Positions 1 to 6,401 of a stretch of 6,569 nt of DNA are shown here, one piece after another. The notes beneath the pieces are model-generated. The model saw only the letters and a program-made list of their open reading frames with translations. It did not search any database and was not told the DNA's origin. The stretch's first letter is position 1, and the number at the start of each line of letters is the position of its first letter. Source of the DNA: Actinomycetota bacterium (GTDB lineage Bacteria; Actinomycetota; Acidimicrobiia; IMCC26256); contig WLHA01000068.1 in assembly GCA_009702955.1 (NCBI GenBank), forward strand, positions 1 to 6,569, in the 5' to 3' direction. The position numbers were made by a program, and so were the translations under genes.

Positions 1-677
1 ATATTCCTGGGGCGTTTTCACATGAGGGAAACGCTGTTCGGCTCTCGCCAGTGGTCGATATAGCTAGCAGTTCAGGGCCCAATTCAGGCACTTCTGCCGA
101 GTCTCCAGATTTGCGAGGTGGGCGTATCGAGAACTCCACTACCGCGTCTGGCAGCAGAAGCGTCGCGGGGGCGAAAGCACGCACGGCACGCGCATCGAGA
201 ATCCTTGTTGAGGGAATTCATGACGCCGAGTTAATTGAACGAGTCTGGGGAGACGACCTACGTTTGGAGGGAATTGTTGTTGAGCGACTTGACGGAATCG
301 ATGACCTTGCTGCAGTGGTGCGCGATTTCTCCCCAAGCAAGACTCGCCGCCTAGGTATTCTTGTTGACCACCTTGTTCCGGGCAGCAAAGAATCCCGCAT
401 CGCAGCCGAGATCATGAATCCCTATGTTCTCATCACAGGAACTCCATACGTAGATGTATGGGAGGCCGTGCGCCCATCCTCGGTCGGGATCACGTCGTGG
501 CCTCAAATCCCTAAAGGGGTCTCATGGAAGGAAGGTATCTGCTCCGCTCTCGGGGAGCCTGACCCTCGGGAGATGTGGCGACGAATACTGGGTTCGGTAA
601 AGGGATGGAGCGACCTCGAGCAGCCTTTAGTTTTAGCTGTCGAGACACTTATTGATTTCGTCACCGTTGCCCCGTAA
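1..677 (+). CDS. DUF3097 family protein, 5'-truncated by window edge
   Basis: The reading frame is open from base 3 to the TAA at 675-677 (224 codons visible), so the gene begins outside the window. A GTG at 51 is in frame, but the codons before it read PGAFSHEGNAVRLSP, which resembles the G-F-x-x-E-G-x-x-V-x-L-x-x-P stretch I recall preceding the linker in DUF3097 proteins; GTG 51 is therefore probably an internal Val. A Ser/Gly/Thr-rich linker follows, then the conserved core. Counting from the codon at base 3, landmarks are VEGIHDAE (69-76), ILVDHLVPGSKE (119-130), TGTPYVDVW (145-153), WRRILG (192-197) and LIDFVT near the C-terminus. The VEGxxDA glutamate followed by an ILVDH strand is reminiscent of a TOPRIM-like fold, suggesting nucleic-acid or nucleotide chemistry; that is inference. 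No biochemical function is established that I know of. No signal peptide or membrane segment is visible in the part seen. The next gene on the same strand starts 68 bp downstream. Confidence 0.88.
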   Translation, partial: IPGAFSHEGNAVRLSPVVDIASSSGPNSGTSAESPDLRGGRIENSTTASGSRSVAGAKARTARASRILVEGIHDAELIERVWGDDLRLEGIVVERLDGIDDLAAVVRDFSPSKTRRLGILVDHLVPGSKESRIAAEIMNPYVLITGTPYVDVWEAVRPSSVGITSWPQIPKGVSWKEGICSALGEPDPREMWRRILGSVKGWSDLEQPLVLAVETLIDFVTVAP

Positions 678-745
678 GAAACCCGCAAGCGTGTAACAAT
701 CGCGCTAGAACTTCCCGCAAAGCCGAATCTCACATAGGAGAGAAA

Positions 746-1612
746 ATGAACCGCACTCCACGCTCTTCAATCTCAACCGCAACCGCCATCGCAACCGCCT
801 TGTTTCTCGGTGCGGCCTCAATGGCAGCATGCGGCTCTGAGTCAAGCGACGGAGCAAAGGGTGAAGTAACCCAACCAACAGCAAAACTCCGCACGCTTAA
901 TGTGCTGATCACCAATGACGACGGTTACTCCGCAGCAGGTATTGATGCTCTCGTCGAGGGCGTGCGCAGTATTCCCGGGGTGAAGGTAACGGTGGTTGCT
1001 CCGCTTACTAATCAATCTGGAACCTCAGACAAGACAACTGCCGGCGCGCTGACCGCAACAGAGGTCAAGACCACGAGCGGATTCCCAGCTACAGCCGTAG
1101 CGGGATACCCGGCAGACTCCGTCAACTATGCACTCGACACGCTCAAACTCACCCCACAGTTGGTGGTCTCTGGGAGTAACGCTGGCCAGAACATCGGCGT
1201 AGTCGCCCCGATCTCTGGAACGGTAGGCGCAGGGAGAACAGCAGCGAGAAGAGGAATCCCGGCACTAGCTGTTAGCCAAGGATTTAGCGCTACCTACGAC
1301 TACTCATCGGGCGTTAAGTATGCGGTTGAGTGGATCGAGCGCAACCAAGTGGCGCTCTCGACCCCGACTCCGCGCCCATCTCAGAGTGTCGTCGTAAGCA
1401 TCAACTCCCCGTCATGCATCACCGGCACAGTGCGCGGGATCGTCGCAGTGCCACTCTCAACAACTGGTAATGGCATAGGAGATGTTGACTGCACTAGTAC
1501 CGAGCCTGCCGGCGCTGATGACTCATCGGCATTCTTGGTCGGGTTCGCGACTATCACAACACTCAATGAGGCGACACAAACCGTTACAAGCACTACCTCT
1601 TGGCCAACTTGA
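746..1612 (+). CDS. SurE-family 5'/3'-nucleotidase, predicted exported lipoprotein
   Basis: The 288-residue protein is a SurE-like phosphatase. SurE enzymes are metal-dependent and remove phosphate from nucleoside 5'- and 3'-monophosphates. The family signatures are all present: LITNDDGYSAAGI with the metal-binding Asp pair D58-D59, APLTNQSGTSD with the active-site Ser S91, SGSNAGQN (142-149) with the conserved Asn residues, and SGTVGAGRTAARRGIPALAVS-like residues at 157-177. Unlike classical cytosolic SurE, it begins with a basic n-region, a hydrophobic stretch (about 12-28) and a lipobox-like M-A-A-C ending at Cys29, then a Ser/Gly/Lys linker to about residue 50, so it is predicted to be lipid-anchored outside the membrane. 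Cys224 and Cys249 could form a disulfide there. Start ATG 746 is supported by AGGAG at 736-740, five bases upstream. It converges with typA. Substrate is unknown; scavenging of extracellular nucleotide phosphate is a reasonable inference. Confidence 0.88.
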   Translation: MNRTPRSSISTATAIATALFLGAASMAACGSESSDGAKGEVTQPTAKLRTLNVLITNDDGYSAAGIDALVEGVRSIPGVKVTVVAPLTNQSGTSDKTTAGALTATEVKTTSGFPATAVAGYPADSVNYALDTLKLTPQLVVSGSNAGQNIGVVAPISGTVGAGRTAARRGIPALAVSQGFSATYDYSSGVKYAVEWIERNQVALSTPTPRPSQSVVVSINSPSCITGTVRGIVAVPLSTTGNGIGDVDCTSTEPAGADDSSAFLVGFATITTLNEATQTVTSTTSWPT

Positions 1613-1641
1613 ACTAGAGGTGCTTAGCCCCAGATAGCAAG

Positions 1642-1701
1642 AGAAATTGGCCTAGAGATAGAGCCAGAGATAGAGCTAGAAATAGCCCCAGAAACAGACC
1701 T
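1642..1701. repeat. Degenerate 12-bp tandem repeat, five copies
   Basis: Five consecutive 12-mers can be laid end to end: AGAAATTGGCCT, AGAGATAGAGCC, AGAGATAGAGCT, AGAAATAGCCCC and AGAAACAGACCT. The two central copies differ at one base; the outer ones have diverged further. A weaker six-base sub-period (AGAGAT/AGAGCC) is visible, and a relic (AGATAGC) sits just upstream at 1632-1638. The array occupies most of the 99-bp gap between the convergent SurE-like and typA genes and ends 10 bp before the typA stop codon. No clear Rho-independent terminator is seen in this gap. The array could be simple replication-slippage sequence or have a role at the 3' ends of both transcripts. Confidence 0.75.
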
Positions 1702-1711
1702 GAGAGAGCGC

Positions 1712-3547
1712 TTAGCTAGTGCGCGGTGGGCGTTTCGAGTTGCGTTGACGTCCGCGATCTGAGGCTGAGAGCACAGTCTTTCGAAGGCGCACGTTGTGAG
1801 GGGTTACCTCAACGCACTCATCGTCAGCGATGAACTCAAGAGCCTGCTCAAGTGAGAGGTTGCGAGGCGGAACAAGTCGCACAAGATCATCTGATCCAGC
1901 GGCGCGCATGTTCGTGAGCTTCTTCTCTTTGGTTGGATTCACATCCATCTCATCGGTGCGAGAGTTCTCCCCCACGATCATTCCCTCATAGACATCAACA
2001 GAAGGTCCAACGAGTAGAGCGCCACGCTCTTGAAGAGTCATGAGCGAGTAGGTGCTCGTGACACCGGTGCGATCGGCCACCATGCTGCCATTGGGGCGAG
2101 TACGTAGCTCCCCTACCCATGGCATCCATCCGTCAAATACGTGATGGAGCATTCCGGTTCCGCGTGTCTCGGTTAGGAACTCGGTGCGGAAACCAATCAG
2201 GCCACGCGCTGGCACGCGGAAGTCCATTCGGACCCAGCCCGTGCCGTGGTTAACCATCTGCTCTAGGCGGCCCTTGCGGAGCGCTAGCAACTGCGAAACT
2301 ACGCCGAGGAAGTCCTCGGGAACATCAATAGTGATGCGCTCAACAGGCTCTTGAACCTTGCCGTTGACCTCTTTGGTAACAACCTGGGGCTTCCCGACGG
2401 TGAGCTCGAAGCCCTCACGTCGCATTGTCTCGATAAGTACAGCTAGCTGCAACTCTCCTCGACCGCGAACCTCCCATGTATCTGGGCGCTCAGTATCAAA
2501 AACCTGCAGCGAGACGTTACCGATTAGCTCCTGCTGGAGTCGCTGCTCGAGGTAACGGGCCGTGAGCTTGTCGCCGTCTTTTCCAGCGAGCGGAGAGGTA
2601 TTGATACCGACTGTCATCGAGAGGCTGGGCTCGTCAATCTCAAGGAGAGGGAGCGGTCGCGGGTCATCAATATCGGCGAGCGTCTCGCCGATCGTGACCT
2701 CAGAGATACCAGCAACAGCGATGATGTCTCCGGGGCCTGCAGATGCAACCTCAACTCGCTCTAGTGCGTCTGTCATGTAGAGCTCGGAGATCTTTACGCG
2801 CTCAATAGATCCATCCGAACGGCACCATGCGATCTGCTGGCCTTTGCTTACAGTGCCATTACGAACACGACAAATAGCAAGACGGCCAACATAGGGGGAT
2901 GCTGCCAAGTTGGTTACGAGCGCCTGGAACGGATGCCCCTCCTCGTAGCTCGGAGCAGGAATACGGCTCATGATCATCTCGCGGAGCGGCGCTAGGTCGG
3001 TTCCCTCTACGCCCTCCTCGAGGGCTGCCCAACCTGCCTTAGCGTTGGTGTAGATAATTGGAAACTCAATCTGGTCGCCGGAGGCATCAAGGTCGAGGAA
3101 CAACTCGTATACCTCGTCGATTACCTCTTTGATGCGAGCGTCAGGTCGGTCGACCTTATTGATGACCAAGATCACAGGAAGATGCAGCTCAAGTGTCTTA
3201 CGAAGCACGAAGCGCGTCTGAGGCAGAGGGCCCTCACTTGCGTCGACCAGGAGCAGAACTCCATCGACCATTGCGAGCCCACGCTCGACCTCGCCACCGA
3301 AGTCGGCGTGACCAGGGGTGTCGATAACGTTGATGATCACATCGCCGAAGTTGATGGCGGTGTTCTTTGCGAGAATGGTGATGCCCTTCTCGCGCTCTAG
3401 GTCGTTGGAGTCCATGACTCGCTCATTGACATCTTGGTTCTCGCGAAAAGCTCCGGACTGCCAGAGCAGTGCATCTACGAGTGTGGTCTTGCCATGATCG
3501 ACGTGCGCGATAATCGCGACGTTACGCAGGTTTTCGCGCGCGGGCAT
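1712..3547 (-). CDS. typA: Translational GTPase TypA/BipA
   Basis: This is a complete 611-residue ribosome-associated GTPase of the EF-G-like superfamily. TypA/BipA binds the 70S ribosome, assists large-subunit assembly and is needed for growth under cold and other stresses in several bacteria. The G domain shows G1 AHVDHGKTT (14-22), switch I EREKGIT with Thr57, G3 DTPGH (76-80), G4 NKVD (130-133) and G5 TNAKAG (167-172). A beta-barrel domain II follows (about 205-295), then domain III with RGRGELQLAVLIETMRREG-type residues around 361-379, domain V with VPARGLIGFRTEF-type residues near 445-457, and the BipA-specific C-terminal domain (about 485-590) containing KKLTNMRAAGSDD (542-554). It ends in a short basic tail (591-611). 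Length is normal for the family. ATG 3547 is supported by GGAAGGA at 3552-3558 (minus strand). The peroxidase gene lies 72 bp upstream on the same strand with no obvious terminator between, so co-transcription is plausible. Confidence 0.98.
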   Translation of the reverse strand: MPARENLRNVAIIAHVDHGKTTLVDALLWQSGAFRENQDVNERVMDSNDLEREKGITILAKNTAINFGDVIINVIDTPGHADFGGEVERGLAMVDGVLLLVDASEGPLPQTRFVLRKTLELHLPVILVINKVDRPDARIKEVIDEVYELFLDLDASGDQIEFPIIYTNAKAGWAALEEGVEGTDLAPLREMIMSRIPAPSYEEGHPFQALVTNLAASPYVGRLAICRVRNGTVSKGQQIAWCRSDGSIERVKISELYMTDALERVEVASAGPGDIIAVAGISEVTIGETLADIDDPRPLPLLEIDEPSLSMTVGINTSPLAGKDGDKLTARYLEQRLQQELIGNVSLQVFDTERPDTWEVRGRGELQLAVLIETMRREGFELTVGKPQVVTKEVNGKVQEPVERITIDVPEDFLGVVSQLLALRKGRLEQMVNHGTGWVRMDFRVPARGLIGFRTEFLTETRGTGMLHHVFDGWMPWVGELRTRPNGSMVADRTGVTSTYSLMTLQERGALLVGPSVDVYEGMIVGENSRTDEMDVNPTKEKKLTNMRAAGSDDLVRLVPPRNLSLEQALEFIADDECVEVTPHNVRLRKTVLSASDRGRQRNSKRPPRTS

Positions 3548-3619
3548 TGTGTCCTTCCGGGGGTGGCCAACACGCCAGGGGCGGCGCGGGCATCGGGAGA
3601 GGTTACCCGCTTAAGGCGT

Positions 3620-4108
3620 TCAGGCTATTAGCGCAGCCTCAATTGCTGAGATAATTGCCTCATCCTCTGGCTCAACAGTCGGCGAAAAACGCCCAATCAC
3701 AGCCCCATCGCGCCCAATAAGGAACTTCTCGAAGTTCCACCGGATATCTCCAGAGTGGCCCTCAGAGTCGGCAACAGGGGTAAGCGCCTCATAGAGAGCA
3801 TGCCTACCTTCACCATTCACCTCGATCTTCTCTGTCATTGGAAAATCAACCCCATAGTGCGTTGCACAGAAAGTTGCTATCTCGTCATGGCTCCCAGGCT
3901 CCTGGCCCAAGAACTGGTTGCAGGGAACCCCAAGCACAACTAGCCCCTTCTCGAGGTAGGTGTCATGAAGGCGAACCAAGCCCTCATATTGAGGGGTGAG
4001 GCCACATTGCGACGCCACATTGACCACAAGGGTGACTTTCGAATCCGTCAGGCCTAATGCACCTTGAGTTCCATCAATTAATGAAAGGTCGATCTCGGCG
4101 ATTGTCAT
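3620..4108 (-). CDS. Glutathione peroxidase family, thioredoxin-type (two-Cys) hydroperoxidase
   Basis: The 162-residue protein is a full-length member of the GPx family, which reduces hydrogen peroxide and organic hydroperoxides in the cytoplasm. The peroxidatic Cys35 sits in NVASQCGLTPQY, and the rest of the catalytic tetrad is present: Gln69 in PCNQFLGQEPG, and Trp124-Asn125 in WNFEKFL. Cys81, in FCATHYGVDFP, matches the position of the resolving Cys in yeast Gpx3-type enzymes (there Cys82), so the enzyme probably forms a Cys35-Cys81 disulfide and is recycled by thioredoxin rather than glutathione; this fits an actinobacterium, where glutathione is usually absent. Cys is used, not selenocysteine. 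No signal peptide is present. ATG 4108 is preceded by GGAGA (4113-4117, minus strand) four bases upstream. It lies directly upstream of typA, and its promoter region contains the repeats at 4126-4196. Confidence 0.95.
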   Translation of the reverse strand: MTIAEIDLSLIDGTQGALGLTDSKVTLVVNVASQCGLTPQYEGLVRLHDTYLEKGLVVLGVPCNQFLGQEPGSHDEIATFCATHYGVDFPMTEKIEVNGEGRHALYEALTPVADSEGHSGDIRWNFEKFLIGRDGAVIGRFSPTVEPEDEAIISAIEAALIA

Positions 4109-4125
4109 TGCATCTCCATTTCAGG

Positions 4126-4161
4126 GGTTTTGGTGGCGGTTTTTAGTGGGGTTTTTAGTGG
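4126..4161. repeat. 12-bp direct repeat (two perfect copies plus one related)
   Basis: GGTTTTTAGTGG occurs twice back to back at 4138-4149 and 4150-4161. It is preceded in the same 12-base register by the related GGTTTTGGTGGC at 4126-4137. Read on the peroxidase strand the unit is CCACTAAAAACC. It lies 18-53 bp upstream of the peroxidase start codon, so it is in its 5' leader or core promoter. Confidence 0.8.
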
Positions 4162-4166
4162 CGGCA

Positions 4167-4196
4167 TTTGGAAGGGTCGTAGTTTGGAACGGTCGT
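4167..4196. repeat. Imperfect 14-bp direct repeat, 16-bp spacing
   Basis: TTTGGAAGGGTCGT (4167-4180) and TTTGGAACGGTCGT (4183-4196) match at 13 of 14 positions and start 16 bp apart. On the peroxidase strand the unit is ACGACCSTTCCAAA. Placement 59-88 bp upstream of the peroxidase start would suit a direct-repeat operator, but slippage-type duplication is equally possible given the neighbouring 12-bp repeats. Confidence 0.7.
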
Positions 4197-4318
4197 TATT
4201 CGGAGCATGAAGAGATCAATCTGACTAACCGCTCCCGCCTCGCTACAAGCAAAGTCTAGGCACTTCTACCCGCATTTTTCTAGCGCAGTGATCAAAACAT
4301 AGGGCCTACGCCTCATTC

Positions 4319-4339
4319 GTGCTTTCGGCCTCAAGGCAC
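4319..4339 (+). other. Hairpin in the presumed leader of the beta-helix gene
   Basis: GTGCTTT (4319-4325) pairs with AAGGCAC (4333-4339) over seven positions with one G-U wobble, around a seven-base loop. It lies about 85 bp upstream of the start codon. The following GGTCCC...GGGTTGAGT segment (4342-4366) can form only a weak, wobble-rich second stem. There is no T-run after it, so it is not a terminator. It does not match any riboswitch consensus I can recall. Confidence 0.35.
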
Positions 4340-4424
4340 TAGGTCCCGAGAGACGATGGGTTGAGTAATTAGAGATCACTCACTGAGCGGTTCACTTTGC
4401 TGTTCACCAACATGGAGGTCAGAA

Positions 4425-5780
4425 ATGCGATTTGCCGGAACTAGATCCCGGCGACTCGCCCTCATCGCGGGGGCAGCCGCTATTACAACAGCATCACTCG
4501 GAATCGGACCGATTATGGCGGCGAGTGCCGCCACCACTTGCACAACCGAGAGTGCACCAGCTTGGAGCACTAGGCCAAGAATGCCATCAAACTTCTGCGG
4601 TGGAGCAGGTATCTCTGCGACTACAACAACCACCAGGCCACTCCCAACTCGCCCACCGGCAGTTGGTGTAAATGGAGTCTTTACGGTTCCGAGCAGCATC
4701 GACTCGACCGGCGCCACTGAGGTCTCAACTGCCCTCCAGGAATGGGTCGCCTCGATCCCAGCAGCCAGTACCGCAAAACCAATGACGATTCGATTCGCCA
4801 AGGCTGGAACCTACTGGTCCGACTACACACTCCTGCTTCGGAAGCGGGCCGGGAACGTGACAGGCGGGATCGTCGGGAATATGTGGCGGAGCTTGCCTTC
4901 ATTCGATGCATCGAATGTCACGCTCGACCTAAACGGCTCAACCATTGTTCAGCGCACCGTTCAGCCGTGGCGCTGGGGAAGCGGCGTAGTGCTCGATGAG
5001 CGGAAGCGCTGGGGAAACCCAATGATCTTCACCTCCGGCGCAACCAACGTGCGCATAACTAACGGGTTCCTTGTCGGCTCCGCAACCGGTGGACGTTACG
5101 ACCCCAACCGTGAAGACTGGATGGGGATTCTCATTGGCGGAGACAACGACGACGACATTGCACAGAACATGAAGGTTGATCACCTCGGCATCCGCAATGT
5201 ATGGGGAGACTTCATCTACCTAGCGAGCCAGACGTCTCGAGGAAAACTCCTCAAGGATGTAACCATTGAGGACAATACGATGGCCAATGCGGGGCGCCAG
5301 GGGATCGTCATCCACGGCGGTAACAACCTCCTGATTCAGCGCAACGACTTCACCAATGTGAAGCGTTACCTCTTCGACTCCGAGCCAGCCGCGGTACATG
5401 GTTGGAAGGATGTCAAGATCACAGCCAACACTGGCGAAGCAGGCAACCTCGGGTACTTCCAGTTCACAGGGAACAAGACAAGCGAAGCCTCTGGTCTCTC
5501 AATTACGAATAACTCGATCTCCGCGGGGCACCTCACGATGGAGATCGGCAACGGGTCAGATGCAGTTAGGGCCGGTGCAACTATCACCGGGAACCGCAGC
5601 CTTGACCCCACAGAGTTTCGACGCAGCAATCTGCACCGATCGCTCATCACGATCTCGAGATGGTCGTCGGTAAATATCTCGAACAACTCAGATCGAGTCG
5701 TTGCTAACTCCCAGCCGTTTGCCTTGAATACAGACCGATCCAGCGCCACAGTGGTGGCCAACAACTGGAGCGGGCGCTAA
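4425..5780 (+). CDS. Secreted right-handed parallel beta-helix repeat protein
   Basis: The 451-residue protein starts with a clear Sec signal peptide: Arg-rich n-region (to residue 10), hydrophobic core (about 11-31) and an A-S-A cleavage site at 33-35. The mature N-terminus has a possible disulfide pair (Cys39, Cys58) and a Thr/Pro linker (about 65-80). From about 160 to the end there are successive short strands with Asn ladders, such as NVTLDLNG, NVRITNGFLVG, DVTIEDNTMANAGRQGIVI, NLLIQRNDF, GLSITNNSIS, ATITGNRS and SVNISNNS, typical of parallel beta-helix (PbH1) folds. These folds occur in polysaccharide lyases, glycosidases and adhesins. I cannot identify a catalytic set; D262 in the GDFIYL turn, RQG (291-293) and the FDSEP turn (317-321) are candidate conserved residues on one face. 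ATG 4425 is fixed by GGAGG at 4414-4418. No LPXTG motif or C-terminal anchor is seen, so the protein is probably released. Its substrate is unknown; a cell-surface or environmental polysaccharide is an inference. Confidence 0.85.
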   Translation: MRFAGTRSRRLALIAGAAAITTASLGIGPIMAASAATTCTTESAPAWSTRPRMPSNFCGGAGISATTTTTRPLPTRPPAVGVNGVFTVPSSIDSTGATEVSTALQEWVASIPAASTAKPMTIRFAKAGTYWSDYTLLLRKRAGNVTGGIVGNMWRSLPSFDASNVTLDLNGSTIVQRTVQPWRWGSGVVLDERKRWGNPMIFTSGATNVRITNGFLVGSATGGRYDPNREDWMGILIGGDNDDDIAQNMKVDHLGIRNVWGDFIYLASQTSRGKLLKDVTIEDNTMANAGRQGIVIHGGNNLLIQRNDFTNVKRYLFDSEPAAVHGWKDVKITANTGEAGNLGYFQFTGNKTSEASGLSITNNSISAGHLTMEIGNGSDAVRAGATITGNRSLDPTEFRRSNLHRSLITISRWSSVNISNNSDRVVANSQPFALNTDRSSATVVANNWSGR

Positions 5781-5811
5781 CGCCTAGGCCCAGAGGGCTC
5801 TAAAGAGAATT

Positions 5812-5856
5812 GAAGGGTAGCGAGCACGGCCAGCGGTCGAAAGTTCGCTACCCTTC
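5812..5856. terminator. Long inverted repeat, candidate terminator without U-tract
   Basis: GAAGGGTAGCGA (5812-5823) and TCGCTACCCTTC (5845-5856) form a perfect 12-bp stem, extendable inward by a G-U and a C-G pair, with a loop of about 17-21 bases. It begins 32 bp after the beta-helix stop codon and lies well before the universal stress protein start. No run of T follows on either strand, so it is not a textbook Rho-independent terminator; U-tract-less hairpins are commonly proposed as terminators or mRNA 3' stabilisers in actinobacteria. Confidence 0.6.
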
Positions 5857-5919
5857 GCTCTGACCAGCTGCCCTAATCACTCGGGCCAGCAAAACTTGTG
5901 AGGCTCGAAAGGCATATAA

Positions 5920-6384
5920 ATGTATAAGTCAATTGTTGTAGGAACCAACGGCACAGATAAGGATCTTGCAGTCGTTGGCCACGCCGCAGGGCTAGCGAAA
6001 ATCTCGGGAGCAACGCTCCACATCGCTCATGGCTTCAAGCCTGTTACCTCTATTGCTGCAGGCATCGCTGACAGCGCTCCGGGTGCTGCATCAATTGATT
6101 TCGAGGCACTAGACGAGGCCATCGACGCCGAGAATGAGACTGCAATCGCGTCAGCTCGTGCTATCGCTTCGAAGGCCGGGGTCTCGGTTACTGAGCACTC
6201 TCTCGGCGGCGAGCCAGCCGATGTGCTTATGGAACTCGCAAGGGAACTAAAGGCAGATCTAATCGTGGTAGGCAACCACGGCATGCACACCAAGAAGCGG
6301 TTCTTCCAGGGAAGCGTCGCAAACAGAGTTGTGCATCACGCAACATGTTCTGTACTCGTGGTTGATGTAGAGACCCACGGATAA
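5920..6384 (+). CDS. Universal stress protein (UspA family, ATP-binding type)
   Basis: The 154-residue, single-domain protein has the alpha/beta Usp fold typical of the family. Strand 1 is KSIVVGTNG (3-11), and the C-terminal part shows ADLIVVGNHG followed by nine residues and GS: G118-x2-G121-x9-G131-S132, the G-2x-G-9x-G(S/T) signature of ATP-binding Usp proteins. It ends in a CSVLVVDV strand. Cytoplasmic; members usually form dimers and help survival under starvation, hypoxia or other stress, with ATP acting as a ligand. The first-strand loop is T-N-G-T where many members have D-G-S, so Asn10 replaces the Asp expected near the adenine. ATG 5920 follows GAAAGG (5907-5912) at seven bases. 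The gene is separated from the upstream one by a large hairpin and is probably monocistronic. It converges with the oxidoreductase gene downstream, leaving only 38 bp. Confidence 0.94.
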   Translation: MYKSIVVGTNGTDKDLAVVGHAAGLAKISGATLHIAHGFKPVTSIAAGIADSAPGAASIDFEALDEAIDAENETAIASARAIASKAGVSVTEHSLGGEPADVLMELARELKADLIVVGNHGMHTKKRFFQGSVANRVVHHATCSVLVVDVETHG

Positions 6385-6401
6385 AGAACGCTCTAGATAA
6401 G

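Larger units (their letters stand above)
4109..4424. other. 316-bp divergent intergenic region
   Basis: This region separates the start codons of the minus-strand peroxidase and the plus-strand beta-helix gene, so it must hold the promoters for both. The peroxidase half contains two sets of short direct repeats (4126-4161 and 4167-4196). The beta-helix half has a 7-bp hairpin (4319-4339), a pair of GTTCAC hexamers 12 bp apart (4390-4395 and 4402-4407) and the GGAGG ribosome-binding site at 4414-4418. I see no convincing sigma-70 type -35/-10 pair on either strand and no credible small gene. Confidence 0.7.

Noticed and set aside
51..53. GTG as the start codon of the DUF3097 gene
   Set aside because: The frame is open upstream to the window edge, the upstream codons look like family sequence, and there is no good ribosome-binding site just before it.
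1642..1701. CRISPR-like array
   Set aside because: Units are 12 bp, directly abutting and without spacers, and no cas gene is nearby.
3548..3619. Terminator or attenuator between the peroxidase and typA genes
   Set aside because: Only short 4-5 bp GC-rich stems are possible (for example 3586-3590 with 3606-3610), partly mutually exclusive and without a U-run.
4300..4366. tRNA or known riboswitch
   Set aside because: No T-loop GTTCGA, no acceptor-stem pairing or cloverleaf, and no match to riboswitch consensus sequences I can recall.
4376..4801. 141-codon open frame on the minus strand over the start of the beta-helix gene
   Set aside because: It overlaps a gene with a strong signal peptide and ribosome-binding site, and its hydrophobic Val/Ala-rich translation is what the complement of an Ala/Thr-rich signal region gives.
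5366..5764. 132-codon open frame on the minus strand inside the beta-helix gene
   Set aside because: It is fully antisense to convincing beta-helix repeats, shows no recognisable motif and has no ribosome-binding site of note.
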